A DNA stretch of 39,965 nucleotides from Polyangiaceae bacterium (GCA_025936115.1 JAICTZ010000055.1:1-39965), one strand, 5' to 3'. Shown: positions 1 through 10,102, numbered from the stretch's first letter. Notes: a model not told the origin generated them from the sequence alone. Program-made: numbers and translations.

Positions 1-675
<675 letters not shown>

Positions 676-966
676 GGGGACGTCCGCGGCAACGTAGTCC
701 CTAGCGGGGGGCCACGCCAGCCTTTCAGCTTAGCGCGCGGACGGCATGAGCGAGGCTTCTATCCGCGCTTTTTCGCGCTTTTCCAAGCTTTTTCTCGCCT
801 CGAGCGTTCGCCGCGAGGGGCGGGGGCTCTCGAATGAGCGCGGGGACGGCTTGAGACGGACATCGACGTTCCCGTGCCCGCACGAGTCCCGCCTGCACGC
901 ACCGTACGGCGCGCTCGAGGGCCGAGGGGCACGAGCGGGCGGAATTGGACATGCTAACTTCGGGGC

Positions 967-1368
967 ATGGTCGGGTTCACGGCGTGGGACGCGGTGCGGC
1001 GTGCGAGTGCGCGAGCGGGCGCGCTCTTGGTTCTCGGCGTTTTGCTGACCGGCGCCTGTGCCGGCAAGAGCAGCGGCGACGACGCGCAGTCCGATCCCTG
1101 TCCCGACGTCTGCACCAAAGGCATGAAGTGTCCGAGTGCCCCGGCGATCCAGGGCACCTGCGACGACTTCTGTCTCGGACAAGACTACGTCGCCGAAAAC
1201 ACCGGCTGCCACGACCTTTACCTGAAATCGACGGCGTGCACGGCAAAATTGAGCGACGTGTGCACGGCGCAGACCGATTGCAGAACCGAGATCCTCGCGG
1301 CGTACACGTGCGAGCACAACTACTGCGCGGCGCACCCGAGTAGCGATGCGTGCGTCAACGTGATGTAG
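967..1368 (+). CDS. Small cysteine-rich lipoprotein
   Basis: A 133-residue secreted protein of unknown function. A hydrophobic signal segment (ALLVLGVLLTGAC) ends in a lipobox, so the mature protein should begin at the cysteine and be lipid-anchored. The mature part is short and holds about 12 further cysteines (for example CPDVC, CDDFC, CEHNYC), suggesting a disulfide-stabilised periplasmic or surface domain. The general plan, with signal peptide, lipobox and about ten cysteines, recurs in the lipoproteins at 9494-10102 and 13696-14112, but I do not recognise a named domain. The start ATG at 967 directly precedes the signal sequence; an overlapping frame extends further upstream but lacks secretion features. 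Lipidation is inferred from the motif only. Confidence 0.72.
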   Translation: MVGFTAWDAVRRASARAGALLVLGVLLTGACAGKSSGDDAQSDPCPDVCTKGMKCPSAPAIQGTCDDFCLGQDYVAENTGCHDLYLKSTACTAKLSDVCTAQTDCRTEILAAYTCEHNYCAAHPSSDACVNVM

Positions 1369-1453
1369 CGGCAGTGCGGCCGAGATTCTCGAAAAATCCG
1401 AGGCCGTTCGGGCCGTGAACTCGAGCGGGGCGTGGTTCGAGAGCCGAAGGGGG

Positions 1454-3825
1454 TCACCTGAGCTCGAGCGTGACGCGAGCGTGTAGGCTCGCGAGCGGCT
1501 GGCCTTGCACGCTGCCCGGTTCCGGATCGAATGACAGCGCCGTCCGCACGCGAGCGAGTCCGCCGAGCACGCGTTCGAGCGGCGAGCCCGGCACCGGGAG
1601 CGCGGGATACACGGGCGCGTACGCAGTGCCATGGTCGGGGTCCTTTACGCCTTCCGGCGCCAGCACATAGTTCTTACCTTCCGGCGTAACGACGACCGTC
1701 CCGAGGTAGGCGCGCATCAGCTCACTCGTGGCTTTGGCGTCGTCCGCGAGCTCGGGCGCTCCGAGCAGCACCGCGCTCGCGAGCGCCCGCGATTCGTCGG
1801 CTTGCCGATAGTTCTCCCCAGCTGCAGCCCAAGCGATGGCTTGATACAGGGCGTCGCCCTTGTCGGTGCTGAGCTCGACCACGAGCTGCGCCGAGTCCAA
1901 AGGCTCCGGCTTCACGCCGGACAGCGTTCGCGGCGGATGCGTCGCGACGAGATCGAGCGCGTCGTGCAGCACGGTCTCGTTGAGCGAGAGCACCAGCGCG
2001 TGCTCGGTGAGCGCGTAGTAGAGCGCGCCGTGCACGTCGCGCTCCTTGAAGCGCACCGCGACGACCTCGGTGCCGCGATAGCTTGCCGCGCGGCTCCACT
2101 CGGCGCTGCCCGGCGCCGCTTCGGAGGCAAGGCCGTGCAGCGCCGTCAAAAACAGCCCCGCGCCGACGCGACTCTTCACGCCGATTGCCACGTAGACCGG
2201 CAGCCCCGCCAGCGTGCTCATGGGATCCGCGTTCCGCGCCGCGTCCGTGGCACCCCGTGGCAGCTCGATCTGGTTACGGTTCGCGTAGCGCGCGGCGTTC
2301 GCGATGCCGCTCTTCGCGGTCACGCCTACCAGCGCGTAGTCGCCGAGCCAGTCGAAGGCGAAGGGCTTCCGGCCGCCGAGAACAGCGCTCATTTGGGTCA
2401 GCTCGCGCCTTAGCTCCGCGTTCTCGCCGATACCGACCACGCCGGAAAGCCCGGCGAGCAGCCCCGACACCGAGAGGCGCGTACTGCCGACGGTGCCGAT
2501 CATGTTTTGGTACTCGCGCCGGAGCGCGGGCAAGACGCGGACGTCCGCCGACACGTTGCGCACGCCGCCCCGCGAGGACGTCTCCGTCAGCCGAACGGCG
2601 ATCGGATCGATGTGATCCGACCACAGCGACTCGTATGAGCGCGCGAAGCGGTCGTAGGCCCGGCGCTCGGCGTCACTCACGCGCGTCACCGCGGGGCGAT
2701 CGATCAGCGGCTCGAGCAGCGCGGGCGAGCCCCACGCCGAGTGCGGCGCGCGCCCCGGCTCCCAATCGATGCGGCTCCCGTCCGTGTGCGCGAGTTCGCT
2801 CCGTGAAAGGAGGCCCGACGCGAGGACTTGCGCGCTCGTTTGCGGGCTTCGTCCGTCGATCATCCCGAGCGCCAGCGCCGCATAGCCGGGCGCGAGTAGC
2901 TCGCCGAGCGCCAGCTGACGGCGCGCTTCGCCGATCTTCTGCGCCGGCCCCACCACGGCACCCACGAAGCGATCCCCGAGGTAGGCGAGCACGTCATCCG
3001 GCGCGCTCGCGTCGCGCGCGAGCATGTACGAGAAATCGGGCTCTGCCGCGAGACTCGGGTGCTTGCCGTGCAGCGTGGCAATGACGCGGCCGAGCGCTCC
3101 GGGGCTGTTCGCCCCGGCGGCTGCGCTTTCGCCCTTGCATTCGCGTCCGCATAGCGCGTGGCAAGCCGGATCATGGCCGACTGCCCGGCGGCGTCCGGTC
3201 TGCGCGTGAGGATGTCGGTGAGTACGGTCGCCCAGGTGTGCAAAAGCTTGGGGTCGGACTTCGGGTGCGCGGGCAACGGCGCGTGAAAGTGCTGGCTGTG
3301 GCCCGGCGAGCCCCAGTACTCGCCGATGTACAGGGTTCCGTCGACGGGAGCGGGCGACTTCTTGCGCCGTACCCAAACGCGAAAGACGGGCGCCACCTCC
3401 TTGCCGACGACCTCCGAGCCGTACTCGAAGAAGGCGAAAGCATCGAGCGCCGGCTCGAGACGCACGAACGCGGCGCGCCAATTGGAGCCAAGCACCACGC
3501 CGCTGTTCGACGATGTGCCGTCGGGCGACGGAGGAGTCGGCAGGTGAAGCTCGAGGATTTCGAACGCCCCGTCGTCGGTGCGTGCGTGCAGGGTGAGCTC
3601 GACCGGCGGGTCCTCGATCGGCGCCAGGGGGCCGGTCAGGAGCGGCACGAGCGCGGGCTCGGTCTCAGCCACGACGAGCGGCTCGCGAACGGGCGCGGAC
3701 GGTGCCGGCTTTGCCTTCGCAACGGCGGGGGGCGGGGACGCGGGGGTGCACCCGCCCGCGAGCCCCAACACGAGGGCCGCGGCGAGGCCGTGCCGCAGGT
3801 GGTCACCCGTCGAGGCATTCGCCAT
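1454..3825 (-). pseudogene. Large lipoprotein gene interrupted by a frameshift
   Basis: Two overlapping minus-strand reading frames make one continuous protein if a single-base shift is assumed near 3090-3120. The N-terminal frame starts with ATG at 3825 (MANASTGDHLRHG), has a signal peptide ending in the lipobox LAGGC, a proline-rich linker, then a compact domain with VFRVWVRRKKSP and LYIGEYWGSPGHSQHFH. After DANARAKAQPPG the sense continues in the other frame from ALGRVIATLHGK to the stop at 1454, with about 540 further residues rich in alternating hydrophobic strands (FAFDWLGDYALVGV, ALYYALTEHALVLSLNE). The C-terminal part has the feel of large DUF3352-like secreted proteins, but I do not assign a family. 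Upstream of ALGRVIATL the long frame is Arg-rich out-of-frame sequence. Either a pseudogene or an indel error in the sequence. Confidence 0.6.
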
Positions 3826-3877
3826 GCGCGCACGATAACGCGAGATTTGCTCCGAAACTGACGTTTTCGCGGCGTCG

Positions 3878-4165
3878 TCACGGTCCCGCGACGACGCGCA
3901 GCGGTTCGACCGTCCCGATGGGACCGAGGCCGAGCTTGCCGCCGTCGTTGTCGCCCAGCAGTAGAGCTCGCCGCCGCGCACTCCGCAGGAGTCGTCGTAG
4001 CCGAGCGCGATCTCCGACCAGTCGCTGGCGGTTCCGATGCGCACCGGTGCTGTGGCGCCGTTTCATGCTGCCGTCGCCGAGGAAGCCCAAGTGATTGTCG
4101 CCCCAACAATGAAGCTCGCCCTCGTGAATCCCGCAGCTGCGATCGCCCGCCGACGCGATCGCCGT
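3878..4165 (-). pseudogene. RCC1-repeat protein remnant with two frameshifts
   Basis: Pieced together over three frames, the minus strand reads IASAGDRSCGIHEGELHCW, GDNHLGFLGDGSMKRRHS, then IGTASDWSEIALGYDDSCG and VRGGELYCW, then GDNDGGKLGLGPIGTVEPLRV and a stop at 3878. This is the signature of RCC1/ATS1 repeats (SCGI...G.L.CWG.N..G.LGDG), which form a beta-propeller and in myxobacteria are common in secreted proteins. Breaks lie near 4045 and 3955 (CWG then GDN is lost through a missing G). An in-frame stop precedes the first repeat at about 4166 and no start codon is present, so only about two of the usual seven repeats survive. The remnant ends 53 bases before the start of the neighbouring frameshifted lipoprotein. 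The family call is good; expression as a protein is unlikely. Confidence 0.65.
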
Positions 4166-4181
4166 GTGCTAAGTTCGTGAG

Positions 4182-4754
4182 GTGAGCCGTTCGGCACTAC
4201 GTACTGGCGTTTCGGCCGCTGATTTCCTGGCTTGGGAAAAGAGTCAGGCAAGTCGCCACGAGTTCTTCCGTGGCGAAATTTTCGCGATGGCCGGCGGAAG
4301 TCCCCGGCATGCGGCGCTCTCCGCCCGCATTGCGCGAGCGCTCGGCGTGGCGCTCGGTCGCGAGTGTGAAGTGTTCTCGAGCGATCTACAGCTCGGCGTT
4401 GGCGACGCACACTACGTGTACGCCGATGCCACGGTCGTCTGCGGTCCCTTGAAGATTCAGCCGGGCACCTCCGGTGTCGTCGAAAACCCCAGCATCGTTG
4501 TCGAGGTCCTCTCGGAATCGACCGAGCAATACGATCGCGGTCTCAAGTGGGAGGGCTATCGGAAAATGGATTCACTGACGGACTACCTGCTCGTCTCTCA
4601 ACGATCGGCGACCATTGAGCACTACCGCCGCGATCGCGACGGCTCCTGGCACTACAGCGCCCTCGATGCTCGAGCGCGGGTGAAGCTTACCGGTGGGGGC
4701 GAGCTCGAGGTGGCCGCCGTTTTCGACGGCGTGTTCGCGCTAGCCGGTGATTGA
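4182..4754 (+). CDS. Uma2-family (DUF820) PD-(D/E)XK nuclease-fold protein
   Basis: A 190-residue protein of the Uma2/DUF820 family, small proteins with a restriction-endonuclease-like fold whose cellular role is generally unproven. Characteristic segments are present in order: an N-terminal FLAWEKSQASRHEFFRGEIFAMAGGSPRHA, the core DATVVCG aspartate, the VVEVLSEST strand carrying the catalytic-type glutamate, followed by the Y-D-R-G-L-K-W-Y pattern and a hydrophobic DYLLVSQ strand. The length matches the family. The start is a GTG at 4182; no internal ATG precedes the conserved region, so this is the best choice although no good ribosome-binding site is visible. It stands alone among decayed genes, with no visible partner methylase or antitoxin. 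The family is reliable, the function open. Confidence 0.88.
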   Translation: MSRSALRTGVSAADFLAWEKSQASRHEFFRGEIFAMAGGSPRHAALSARIARALGVALGRECEVFSSDLQLGVGDAHYVYADATVVCGPLKIQPGTSGVVENPSIVVEVLSESTEQYDRGLKWEGYRKMDSLTDYLLVSQRSATIEHYRRDRDGSWHYSALDARARVKLTGGGELEVAAVFDGVFALAGD

Positions 4755-4906
4755 AGGGGTCTGCGCGAGCGCCACGCTCCGCCGACGCAATCAGAGGCCG
4801 CGTCACCAGCGCGTCTCCCTCGCGGACTTTCGCGGGGCTCTGGACGCGGGTCGGCATCGCGACACACCTGTGGTTCACGCACGCGCGAGAACGTCACGCA
4901 CGTGAA

Positions 4907-5580
4907 CTACTGCTCGGTGACGCTCATGAGCGTCATGTCGAACGTAGCGACGGTCGCGGCGCCCGGGATCGAAATCCGGATCGAGGCGATCGGCTGCTTC
5001 GCGTACGCGGCGCCAGGCCTGTTGTAGCACTCCTGGGTAAAGGCGGTGTACGCGATCGCGGTGCCGCTCGTGAGATCGGCGCACCAAGTCGTGGAACCGG
5101 CGCCGAGCTGAGCGCGCATTTTGGGCGTCGCGCAACCGGTACACGTGATGGTGAGTGAAGTACCCGTCGGCGTCACCATGCCGGCAGTCGACGAGCCGGC
5201 TGTCTGCCCGACGTTGAAGCCGAAATAGACGTTACCCGCGTACATGTTGTCGGCGGTCGCCGAACCGACGGTGCCCGAGATTTCGAGCTTGCCCATCGAT
5301 TTACTGAAATCCATGCCGCCGCCCGGGAACGTGACCGTGCTGCTCTTGTCGCCGCCCGCGAAGGCGTACCCCGACCAGCACGCGCCGCCCTTGGCCGGCA
5401 TGCGCACGAAGCCGTCATTGGTGACCATCCTCCACCCGCTCCCACGCGACCAGCGCTCCCAGATTTGCCGCCTGCGCCCCCGGACCCCAGCGGCGACGCC
5501 TTGAACGCCTCAGTTGCACATCCCACCCCAACGAGCAAAACGATAAGTCCGAGTTGCGAACGCATTTTGTCGCCGGCCAT
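4907..5580 (-). pseudogene. Secreted lipoprotein with frameshift after the signal/linker
   Basis: The N-terminal frame starts at ATG 5580 (MAGDKMRSQLG; a second ATG is at 5565), with a signal peptide ending VGVGC and a glycine-rich linker (SPLGSGGAGGKSGSAG). Near 5430-5450 the sense moves to another frame that reads GSGWRMVTNDGFVRM, PAKGGACWSGYAFAGGDKSS and so on, a probable beta-sandwich domain of about 170 residues ending SVTEQ at 4907. The second frame has three regularly placed cysteines late in the domain and no upstream start with a signal peptide, so the two pieces were one gene. The domain is reminiscent of extracellular carbohydrate-active or adhesive beta-sandwich proteins in general, but I do not recognise a specific family. 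One inserted or lost base explains the break. Confidence 0.6.
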
Positions 5581-5582
5581 GA

Positions 5583-5845
5583 AACCGGAGTGCCGGCGGC
5601 TCGTCAACGTCGCACAGCCAGAGCGCGTCCTACGCGGAAACCTTTCACTATCGCGGGGATTGCATGCGACTCGTCGATTGTTACGGCGTCGCCGCGCTCT
5701 TGAGCGCGCGCGCCGACGGACACGTGCTCGTGGACAGCAGGGCCACATCGGCGACCCGTGCTTCCTCCCCGGCCACTGCGCGTACCTCGACTGCGCGAAC
5801 GGCGTGTGCACGGACGCGACCGCGTGCGTGCCCCAATCCGACTAA
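5583..5845 (+). pseudogene. Fragment of a cysteine-rich secreted protein
   Basis: A short stretch in which two plus-strand frames each give plausible protein. The first reads SASYAETFHYRGDCMRLVDC and YGVAALLSARADGHVLVD, and the second reads GHIGDPCFLPGHCAYLDCAN then GVCTDATACVPQSD with a stop at 5845. The spacing of cysteines (PCFLPGHCAYLDCANGVC) is typical of the C-terminal ends of secreted Cys-rich proteins with a dickerin-like or knot-like layout. A shift of frame near 5735 would join them. There is an in-frame stop at 5580 and no convincing start or signal peptide, so this seems to be the tail of a lost gene. It lies at the end of the decayed region that starts at 1.45 kb. Low confidence because the evidence is only composition and cysteine spacing. 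Confidence 0.35.
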
Positions 5846-5909
5846 CACTCTGCCGCCGATAGCTGCTGCAGGCGACGGCCCGTGACTTGGGAGTGCACGA
5901 GGCGTGCGT

Positions 5910-6386
5910 TCAACGTTCGGCGAGTCTCCGCGCGTGCCTTGCGGCGCCTGCCGCGAAGCTCGCGCGCTCCTCGTCGGTCGTGAGCGCGAGCGGCGGAGCA
6001 GGCGTCGGACGGCCGTCGGGGCCGAGCGCGACGTAGACGACGAAGGCCGAGTTGGTGTGGCTGCTCGCGCCCGTGATCGGGTGCTCGGCGTGCACGTCGA
6101 CGTGGACTTCGATCGAGCTCCTGCCGACCCACGTGACGTTGGCGGTGCAAATCAAGAGCTCACCCAGGTGCACCGGCTGCCGGAAGGTCATCGAGTCGAT
6201 CGCGAGCGTGACGCAAGGCTTGCGCGCGTGGCGCATGGCGCAGATGGCGCCCGCCTCGTCCACCATGCGCAGGATCACGCCGCCGTGGACGTTTCCGTGA
6301 GGGTTCGCGTGCTCGGGCACCATCAGGGTGTTCAAGACGATGCGCGACGCGGCGGACGGTTTGGCGTAATTTTCGGCCTGATTCAT
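5910..6386 (-). CDS. Acyl-CoA thioesterase (hotdog fold)
   Basis: A 158-residue cytoplasmic hotdog-fold thioesterase that hydrolyses acyl-CoA to free acid and CoA. The sequence has the family motif around HGNVHGGVILRMVDEAGAICAM (conserved His, Gly-Gly and Asp), then VTLAIDSMTFRQPVHLGELL and the SSIEVHVDVHAE strand, as in the YciA/ACOT7 type. The length fits a single-domain member that works as an oligomer. I use the ATG at 6386 (MNQAENYAK); the open frame continues to 6410 (MVVWPVSAM), which looks non-coding. No operon partner is visible; rseP is divergent. Substrate chain length cannot be read from sequence. Confidence 0.9.
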   Translation of the reverse strand: MNQAENYAKPSAASRIVLNTLMVPEHANPHGNVHGGVILRMVDEAGAICAMRHARKPCVTLAIDSMTFRQPVHLGELLICTANVTWVGRSSIEVHVDVHAEHPITGASSHTNSAFVVYVALGPDGRPTPAPPLALTTDEERASFAAGAARHARRLAER

Positions 6387-6492
6387 GGCTGAGACGGGCC
6401 AGACTACCACGGCGGCTGGCGGTCGCTTGCGTTCGGCCGCCGCATGCTAGGCTCCGCCCCGCGCTCGCGCCCGCCCGCCGAGCGCTGTCCGC

Positions 6493-8172
6493 ATGGACTT
6501 CGTCTACTTCATCGTGCTCGTGAGTTCCCTGATCCTCGTGCACGAGTTCGGCCATTTTCTGTTCGCCAAGGCCTTCGGCGTGAAGGTCTTGACCTTCAGC
6601 GTCGGCTTCGGGCCGAAGATCATCAAGCTCCACGGGCGGGAGACCGAGTACTGCGTGTCGCTGCTGCCCCTCGGCGGCTACGTGCGCATGCTCGAGGAGT
6701 CGAAGAACGATCTCGTCTTGCCCGAGGACCGGCGCCGTACCTTCGAGTCCATCGCGGCGTACAAGCGCGTGCTGATCGTGTTGGCCGGTCCGCTCATGAA
6801 CATCGTGTTCCCGGTGCTGCTCTACTTCTCGGTGTTCGTGGGCGACGGTCCGTTCTTACCCGCGACGATCGGCGTCGTGCTCCCGAACCACCCCGCCGAG
6901 GGCAAGCTCTTCCCCGGGGATCGCGTGATGAGCGTCAACGGCGAGGACATCGCGACGTTCGACGACTTGAAGCGCGCCGTGAGCAAGAACGCCGGCAAGA
7001 CGCTCAAGCTCGTCGTCTTTCGCGACAAGCGCGACGTCGACGTAGAGGTTACGGTCGAAGACACGACCGAGCGCCGCGAGCTCGACCTGATCGAGCACGT
7101 GGGGACAATCGGCATCCAGCCGAGCGCGCCCGCGCCGGTGATCGGCGTTTCTAGCCCGGAATCGCCCGCGTACCGCGCGGGACTGCGCACCTTCGATCTC
7201 ATCACGAGCGTCGGCGGACAGCCGCTGCGCCGGTTCATGGACCTCGACGACGCCTTCGACGCCGATATCGGCGGCACGCTCCCCGTCACCTACTTGCGTC
7301 CCGTGCCAGTTCCCGACGCGCTCGGCGGTCTCGCCGACATGGCCGTGTTCGAGGCAGGCGTCGTCGCGCTCACCCCCGATCCCAACGGCACGACGCTGCT
7401 GGAACGCACGGGCATCGAGACGGCTGACCTCTACGTCGCGATCGTGCCGGCCGACTCGTACCTCTCCAAAGCGGGCCTGCACGCCGGTGACAAGCTGCTC
7501 CGACTCGACGGCGACGCCGTGCCCGCCTGGTCCACGTTCCGCGAGAAGGTGTTCGCGGCGCCCGATCGGCAGCACCGCTTCGAGTACTTCTCCGCGCGCG
7601 ACGGGCGCGTGCGCTCGGGCGAGTTCCAGATGCGGCGTGAGGAATTCAGCGATCCTCGCGGCCAGACCTTCCGCCGCCAATACGTCTTGCCGATCCAACA
7701 TTGGACGCCGGTCGCACCGGAAGAGCGCGTGGCGCATCCTTCGCCGGTCCGCTACGCGCTCGTGAAGGCGGTCGAGGAGACGGCGGACGTGACGCGGCTC
7801 GTCGTCGTGGGCCTCGTGCGGCTTGCGCAAGGCCGGGTCAGTCTGCGGAGCCTGTCCGGCCCCATCACGATCTATCAAGTCGCGGGCGAAGAGGGCAGGA
7901 AAGGGCCCGATTATTTCATCTGGGCCATGGCCGTCATCAGCATCAACTTGGGTCTCTTCAATCTCTTGCCCATCCCCGTGCTCGACGGCGGTCACCTCAT
8001 GTTTTTGATGCTCGAGGGTGTGCTCCGGCGCCGGGTCCCACTGCGCGTGCGCGAGCTTTCGCACCTCGTCGGCATGGCGATCCTGTTCGCGCTGATGGTG
8101 CTCGCTTTCAAGAACGACATCGAGAAGCGCTGGGACGCGATGCTCGGCGAACGTTCGGGTTTTTCGGGCTGA
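6493..8172 (+). CDS. rseP: Site-2 zinc metalloprotease RseP/RasP with three PDZ-like domains
   Basis: Inner-membrane intramembrane protease that cleaves transmembrane substrates such as anti-sigma factors (regulated intramembrane proteolysis). The first transmembrane helix carries the zinc motif HEFGH at residues 17-21; the last part has the matching NLLPIPVLDGGH motif with its metal-binding aspartate, followed by another hydrophobic helix. Between them are three PDZ-like modules (about residues 125-195, 215-275 and 313-380), where E. coli RseP has two, which explains the length of 559 against about 450. The ATG at 6493 starts immediately before the first membrane helix. The rsmB start is 7 bases after the stop, so they are probably cotranscribed. 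No anti-sigma factor gene is nearby. Strong identification. Confidence 0.95.
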   Translation: MDFVYFIVLVSSLILVHEFGHFLFAKAFGVKVLTFSVGFGPKIIKLHGRETEYCVSLLPLGGYVRMLEESKNDLVLPEDRRRTFESIAAYKRVLIVLAGPLMNIVFPVLLYFSVFVGDGPFLPATIGVVLPNHPAEGKLFPGDRVMSVNGEDIATFDDLKRAVSKNAGKTLKLVVFRDKRDVDVEVTVEDTTERRELDLIEHVGTIGIQPSAPAPVIGVSSPESPAYRAGLRTFDLITSVGGQPLRRFMDLDDAFDADIGGTLPVTYLRPVPVPDALGGLADMAVFEAGVVALTPDPNGTTLLERTGIETADLYVAIVPADSYLSKAGLHAGDKLLRLDGDAVPAWSTFREKVFAAPDRQHRFEYFSARDGRVRSGEFQMRREEFSDPRGQTFRRQYVLPIQHWTPVAPEERVAHPSPVRYALVKAVEETADVTRLVVVGLVRLAQGRVSLRSLSGPITIYQVAGEEGRKGPDYFIWAMAVISINLGLFNLLPIPVLDGGHLMFLMLEGVLRRRVPLRVRELSHLVGMAILFALMVLAFKNDIEKRWDAMLGERSGFSG

Positions 8173-8178
8173 GCGCGC

Positions 8179-9471
8179 ATGACCGCAGAAGACAAGCGCC
8201 AGCTCGTCACGGCGCGTTCGCTCGCCGTGCGCGTGCTCGACCGCGTCGAGCGCGACGGGGCGTATGCCGCCGCGGCGCTCGACGCCGAGCTCGACCGTCA
8301 CCCTCAGCTCAAGCCGCGCGACCGCGCGCTTTTGTCCGAGCTCGTCTACGGCGTGCTCCGGACACGCGGCGCCCTCGAGCGCCGCTTGCTCGAGCATGCG
8401 CCGCGCGGCGTGAGCGACAAAGCGGTGCGTTTGCACCTGCTCGTCGCCGCCTACCAACTGCTCTTGCTCGATCGCGTGCCGGCCTGGGCTGCCGTGGACG
8501 AAGCGATCGGCGAGATCAAGCGCGCGCGCGGCGGTCGTGTCGCCGGCTTCGGGAACGCGGTCTTGCGTAAAATTGCGGCCGGTCCTCGGCCAGGGCTCGC
8601 AGAGGCCCTGCGGGAAAGCGCGCCGGCGTGGCTCACGGACAAGCTCGATCGCTTGCTTTCCGCCGACGAAACCGACGCGCTGCTCGGCGCGGGCGTGCCG
8701 CTCGGTCGCGTCTGGGGTCGTGCCGTCACGGGTCGTCCGGAGCCCGGCTGGCTCGCGGCCGCGGAGCAGCACCGAGTGTCGCCGCTCGCGCGGCTCTTAC
8801 CGAGCGGTGACCCCGAGAAACTCGAGGGTTACGCCGAGGGAGCCTTCGTCGTGCAGGAGCCTGGGGCACAGCTCATCGCGCTCGCGCTCGCAGTGAAAGC
8901 GGGCGAACGCGTGCTCGATGCGTGCGCGGGGCGCGGCCAGAAAACGACGCTGCTCGTCGAAGCCGCCGGTTCGGGCGGCGAAGTTTGGGCGGCCGACGCG
9001 CACCCGAAGAAGCTCGCCGCGCTCGAGCGCGAATGCGAGCGGCTCGGGCTGCCCGCGCCGCACGGCGCCGCCGTCGACTGGACGCTCGGTAGCGGTGACG
9101 TGCCGGAAGGCTTCGATTGCGTCCTCGTCGACGCCCCGTGTACGGGCACCGGCACGCTGCGGCGCCGCCCGGAAATCGCGAGGCGTCTCGTGCCCGAGGA
9201 TCCCGCGCGCCTCGCCGAGCTCCAGACGGCGATCCTGCGCGCGGCGGCGTCACGCGTGCGCCCCGGCGGCCGCGTCGTCTTCGCCGTGTGCAGCGTGCTC
9301 GAGGAAGAGGCCGAAGGCGTGCTCGCGCGTGTCGCGGGCGAGCTTACGCCCGCGCCGTTCGAGGCGCCCGCGCTGCAAGCGCTCGCGGGTCCTGGCGAGC
9401 ACACCTTGCGCCTCACGCCGCTCCGGCACGAGACCGACGGCTACTTCGTCGCGAGTCTCGTGCGGACTTAG
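8179..9471 (+). CDS. rsmB: 16S rRNA (cytosine-5) methyltransferase RsmB
   Basis: Makes m5C967 in 16S rRNA using S-adenosylmethionine. The N-terminal third is an all-helical NusB-like RNA-binding domain (ARSLAVRVLDRVERDGAYAA; RDRALLSELVYGVLR), followed by a small linker domain and the Rossmann methyltransferase domain with the SAM motif VLDACAGRGQKTTLL. Both catalytic cysteines of the m5C family are present: motif IV DAPCTGTGTLRRRPE (about residue 321) and motif VI AVCSVLEEEAEGV (about residue 371). The length of 430 residues is normal. It follows rseP by 6 intergenic bases, a pairing that suggests a shared transcript rather than related function. ATG at 8179 is the first start after rseP. Methylation position is inferred from family membership. 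Confidence 0.93.
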   Translation: MTAEDKRQLVTARSLAVRVLDRVERDGAYAAAALDAELDRHPQLKPRDRALLSELVYGVLRTRGALERRLLEHAPRGVSDKAVRLHLLVAAYQLLLLDRVPAWAAVDEAIGEIKRARGGRVAGFGNAVLRKIAAGPRPGLAEALRESAPAWLTDKLDRLLSADETDALLGAGVPLGRVWGRAVTGRPEPGWLAAAEQHRVSPLARLLPSGDPEKLEGYAEGAFVVQEPGAQLIALALAVKAGERVLDACAGRGQKTTLLVEAAGSGGEVWAADAHPKKLAALERECERLGLPAPHGAAVDWTLGSGDVPEGFDCVLVDAPCTGTGTLRRRPEIARRLVPEDPARLAELQTAILRAAASRVRPGGRVVFAVCSVLEEEAEGVLARVAGELTPAPFEAPALQALAGPGEHTLRLTPLRHETDGYFVASLVRT

Positions 9472-9493
9472 CGCGGCATTCGGAGCGCGCCCG

Positions 9494-10102
9494 TCACTTC
9501 GGCACGCACTGCGGGTACTGATTGGCGTTGTCTTCGGCGAGCTTCGTGCAAGCGTTGGCGAGCGTCGTCTGTGTACCCGACTGAACGCACGTGTCGGTAC
9601 TTTCGAACGCGACCTTCAGGTAGTCGAGGCACATGGCGCAATCCATGTGCGAGGTTCTACAGTCCGCGAGCCCCACGCACAGGAAGACGTCCTGGCACGT
9701 GGGATTGGTGAGCTCGCTCACGGCGCCCGTGTCGCACGTGACTTCAGGGAATTCGAAACCGCTCGTGTCGCACGTGCTGCTCACGCCGCCCGTCCCCGCT
9801 TCAGCGCTGGGCTCCCCGGCGCCGCCGCCTTCGCTCGAACCCGCGGCACCGCCCGTGTCGGACGCGCCCGACGCGCCCGATGCACCGCCCGTCTCCGCGG
9901 CACCGGAGCTCCCACCCGTGCCGCCCTGACCGGCGCTCGCGTTCTTGCCGGCGCTGCCGCTCATTCCGGCGTTGCCGCCCGTACCGGCGTCACTGCCGCC
10001 ACTGCCGGCTTCGCCGTCCGTGATGTTTGCTTCGACTTTACAAGCAGGCGCCGCGAACACGACGCCGAGAAGAAAGACGTACCCGAAATTGGAAGAGCGC
10101 AT
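9494..10102 (-). CDS. Lipoprotein with Gly/Ser-rich linker and cysteine-rich domain
   Basis: A 202-residue secreted lipoprotein of unknown role. The signal peptide (MRSSNFGYVFLLGVVFAAPAC) ends at a lipobox cysteine. About 85 residues of low-complexity Gly/Ser/Ala/Thr sequence follow (GGSDAGTGGNAGMSGSAG), then a C-terminal domain with ten cysteines (CQDVFLCVGLADC, CAMCLDYL, ending CVPK). The flexible linker probably lifts the folded domain from the membrane. The start at ATG 10102 is supported by AAAGG five to nine bases upstream; an in-frame GTG at 10108 overlaps that site. The domain resembles in general layout the lipoproteins at 967-1368 and 13696-14112. It is convergent with rsmB, with 22 bases between stops. 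Confidence 0.85.
   Translation of the reverse strand: MRSSNFGYVFLLGVVFAAPACKVEANITDGEAGSGGSDAGTGGNAGMSGSAGKNASAGQGGTGGSSGAAETGGASGASGASDTGGAAGSSEGGGAGEPSAEAGTGGVSSTCDTSGFEFPEVTCDTGAVSELTNPTCQDVFLCVGLADCRTSHMDCAMCLDYLKVAFESTDTCVQSGTQTTLANACTKLAEDNANQYPQCVPK

Noticed and set aside
4907..5428. The 173-residue frame as a complete gene
   Set aside because: It lacks a signal peptide, while a signal peptide and linker are present just upstream in another frame; a frameshifted gene explains both.
6856..8772. Very long open frame on the minus strand opposite rseP and rsmB
   Set aside because: It mirrors two clear conserved genes and is Arg/His-rich without any family motif; it follows from the GC-biased third positions of the real genes.
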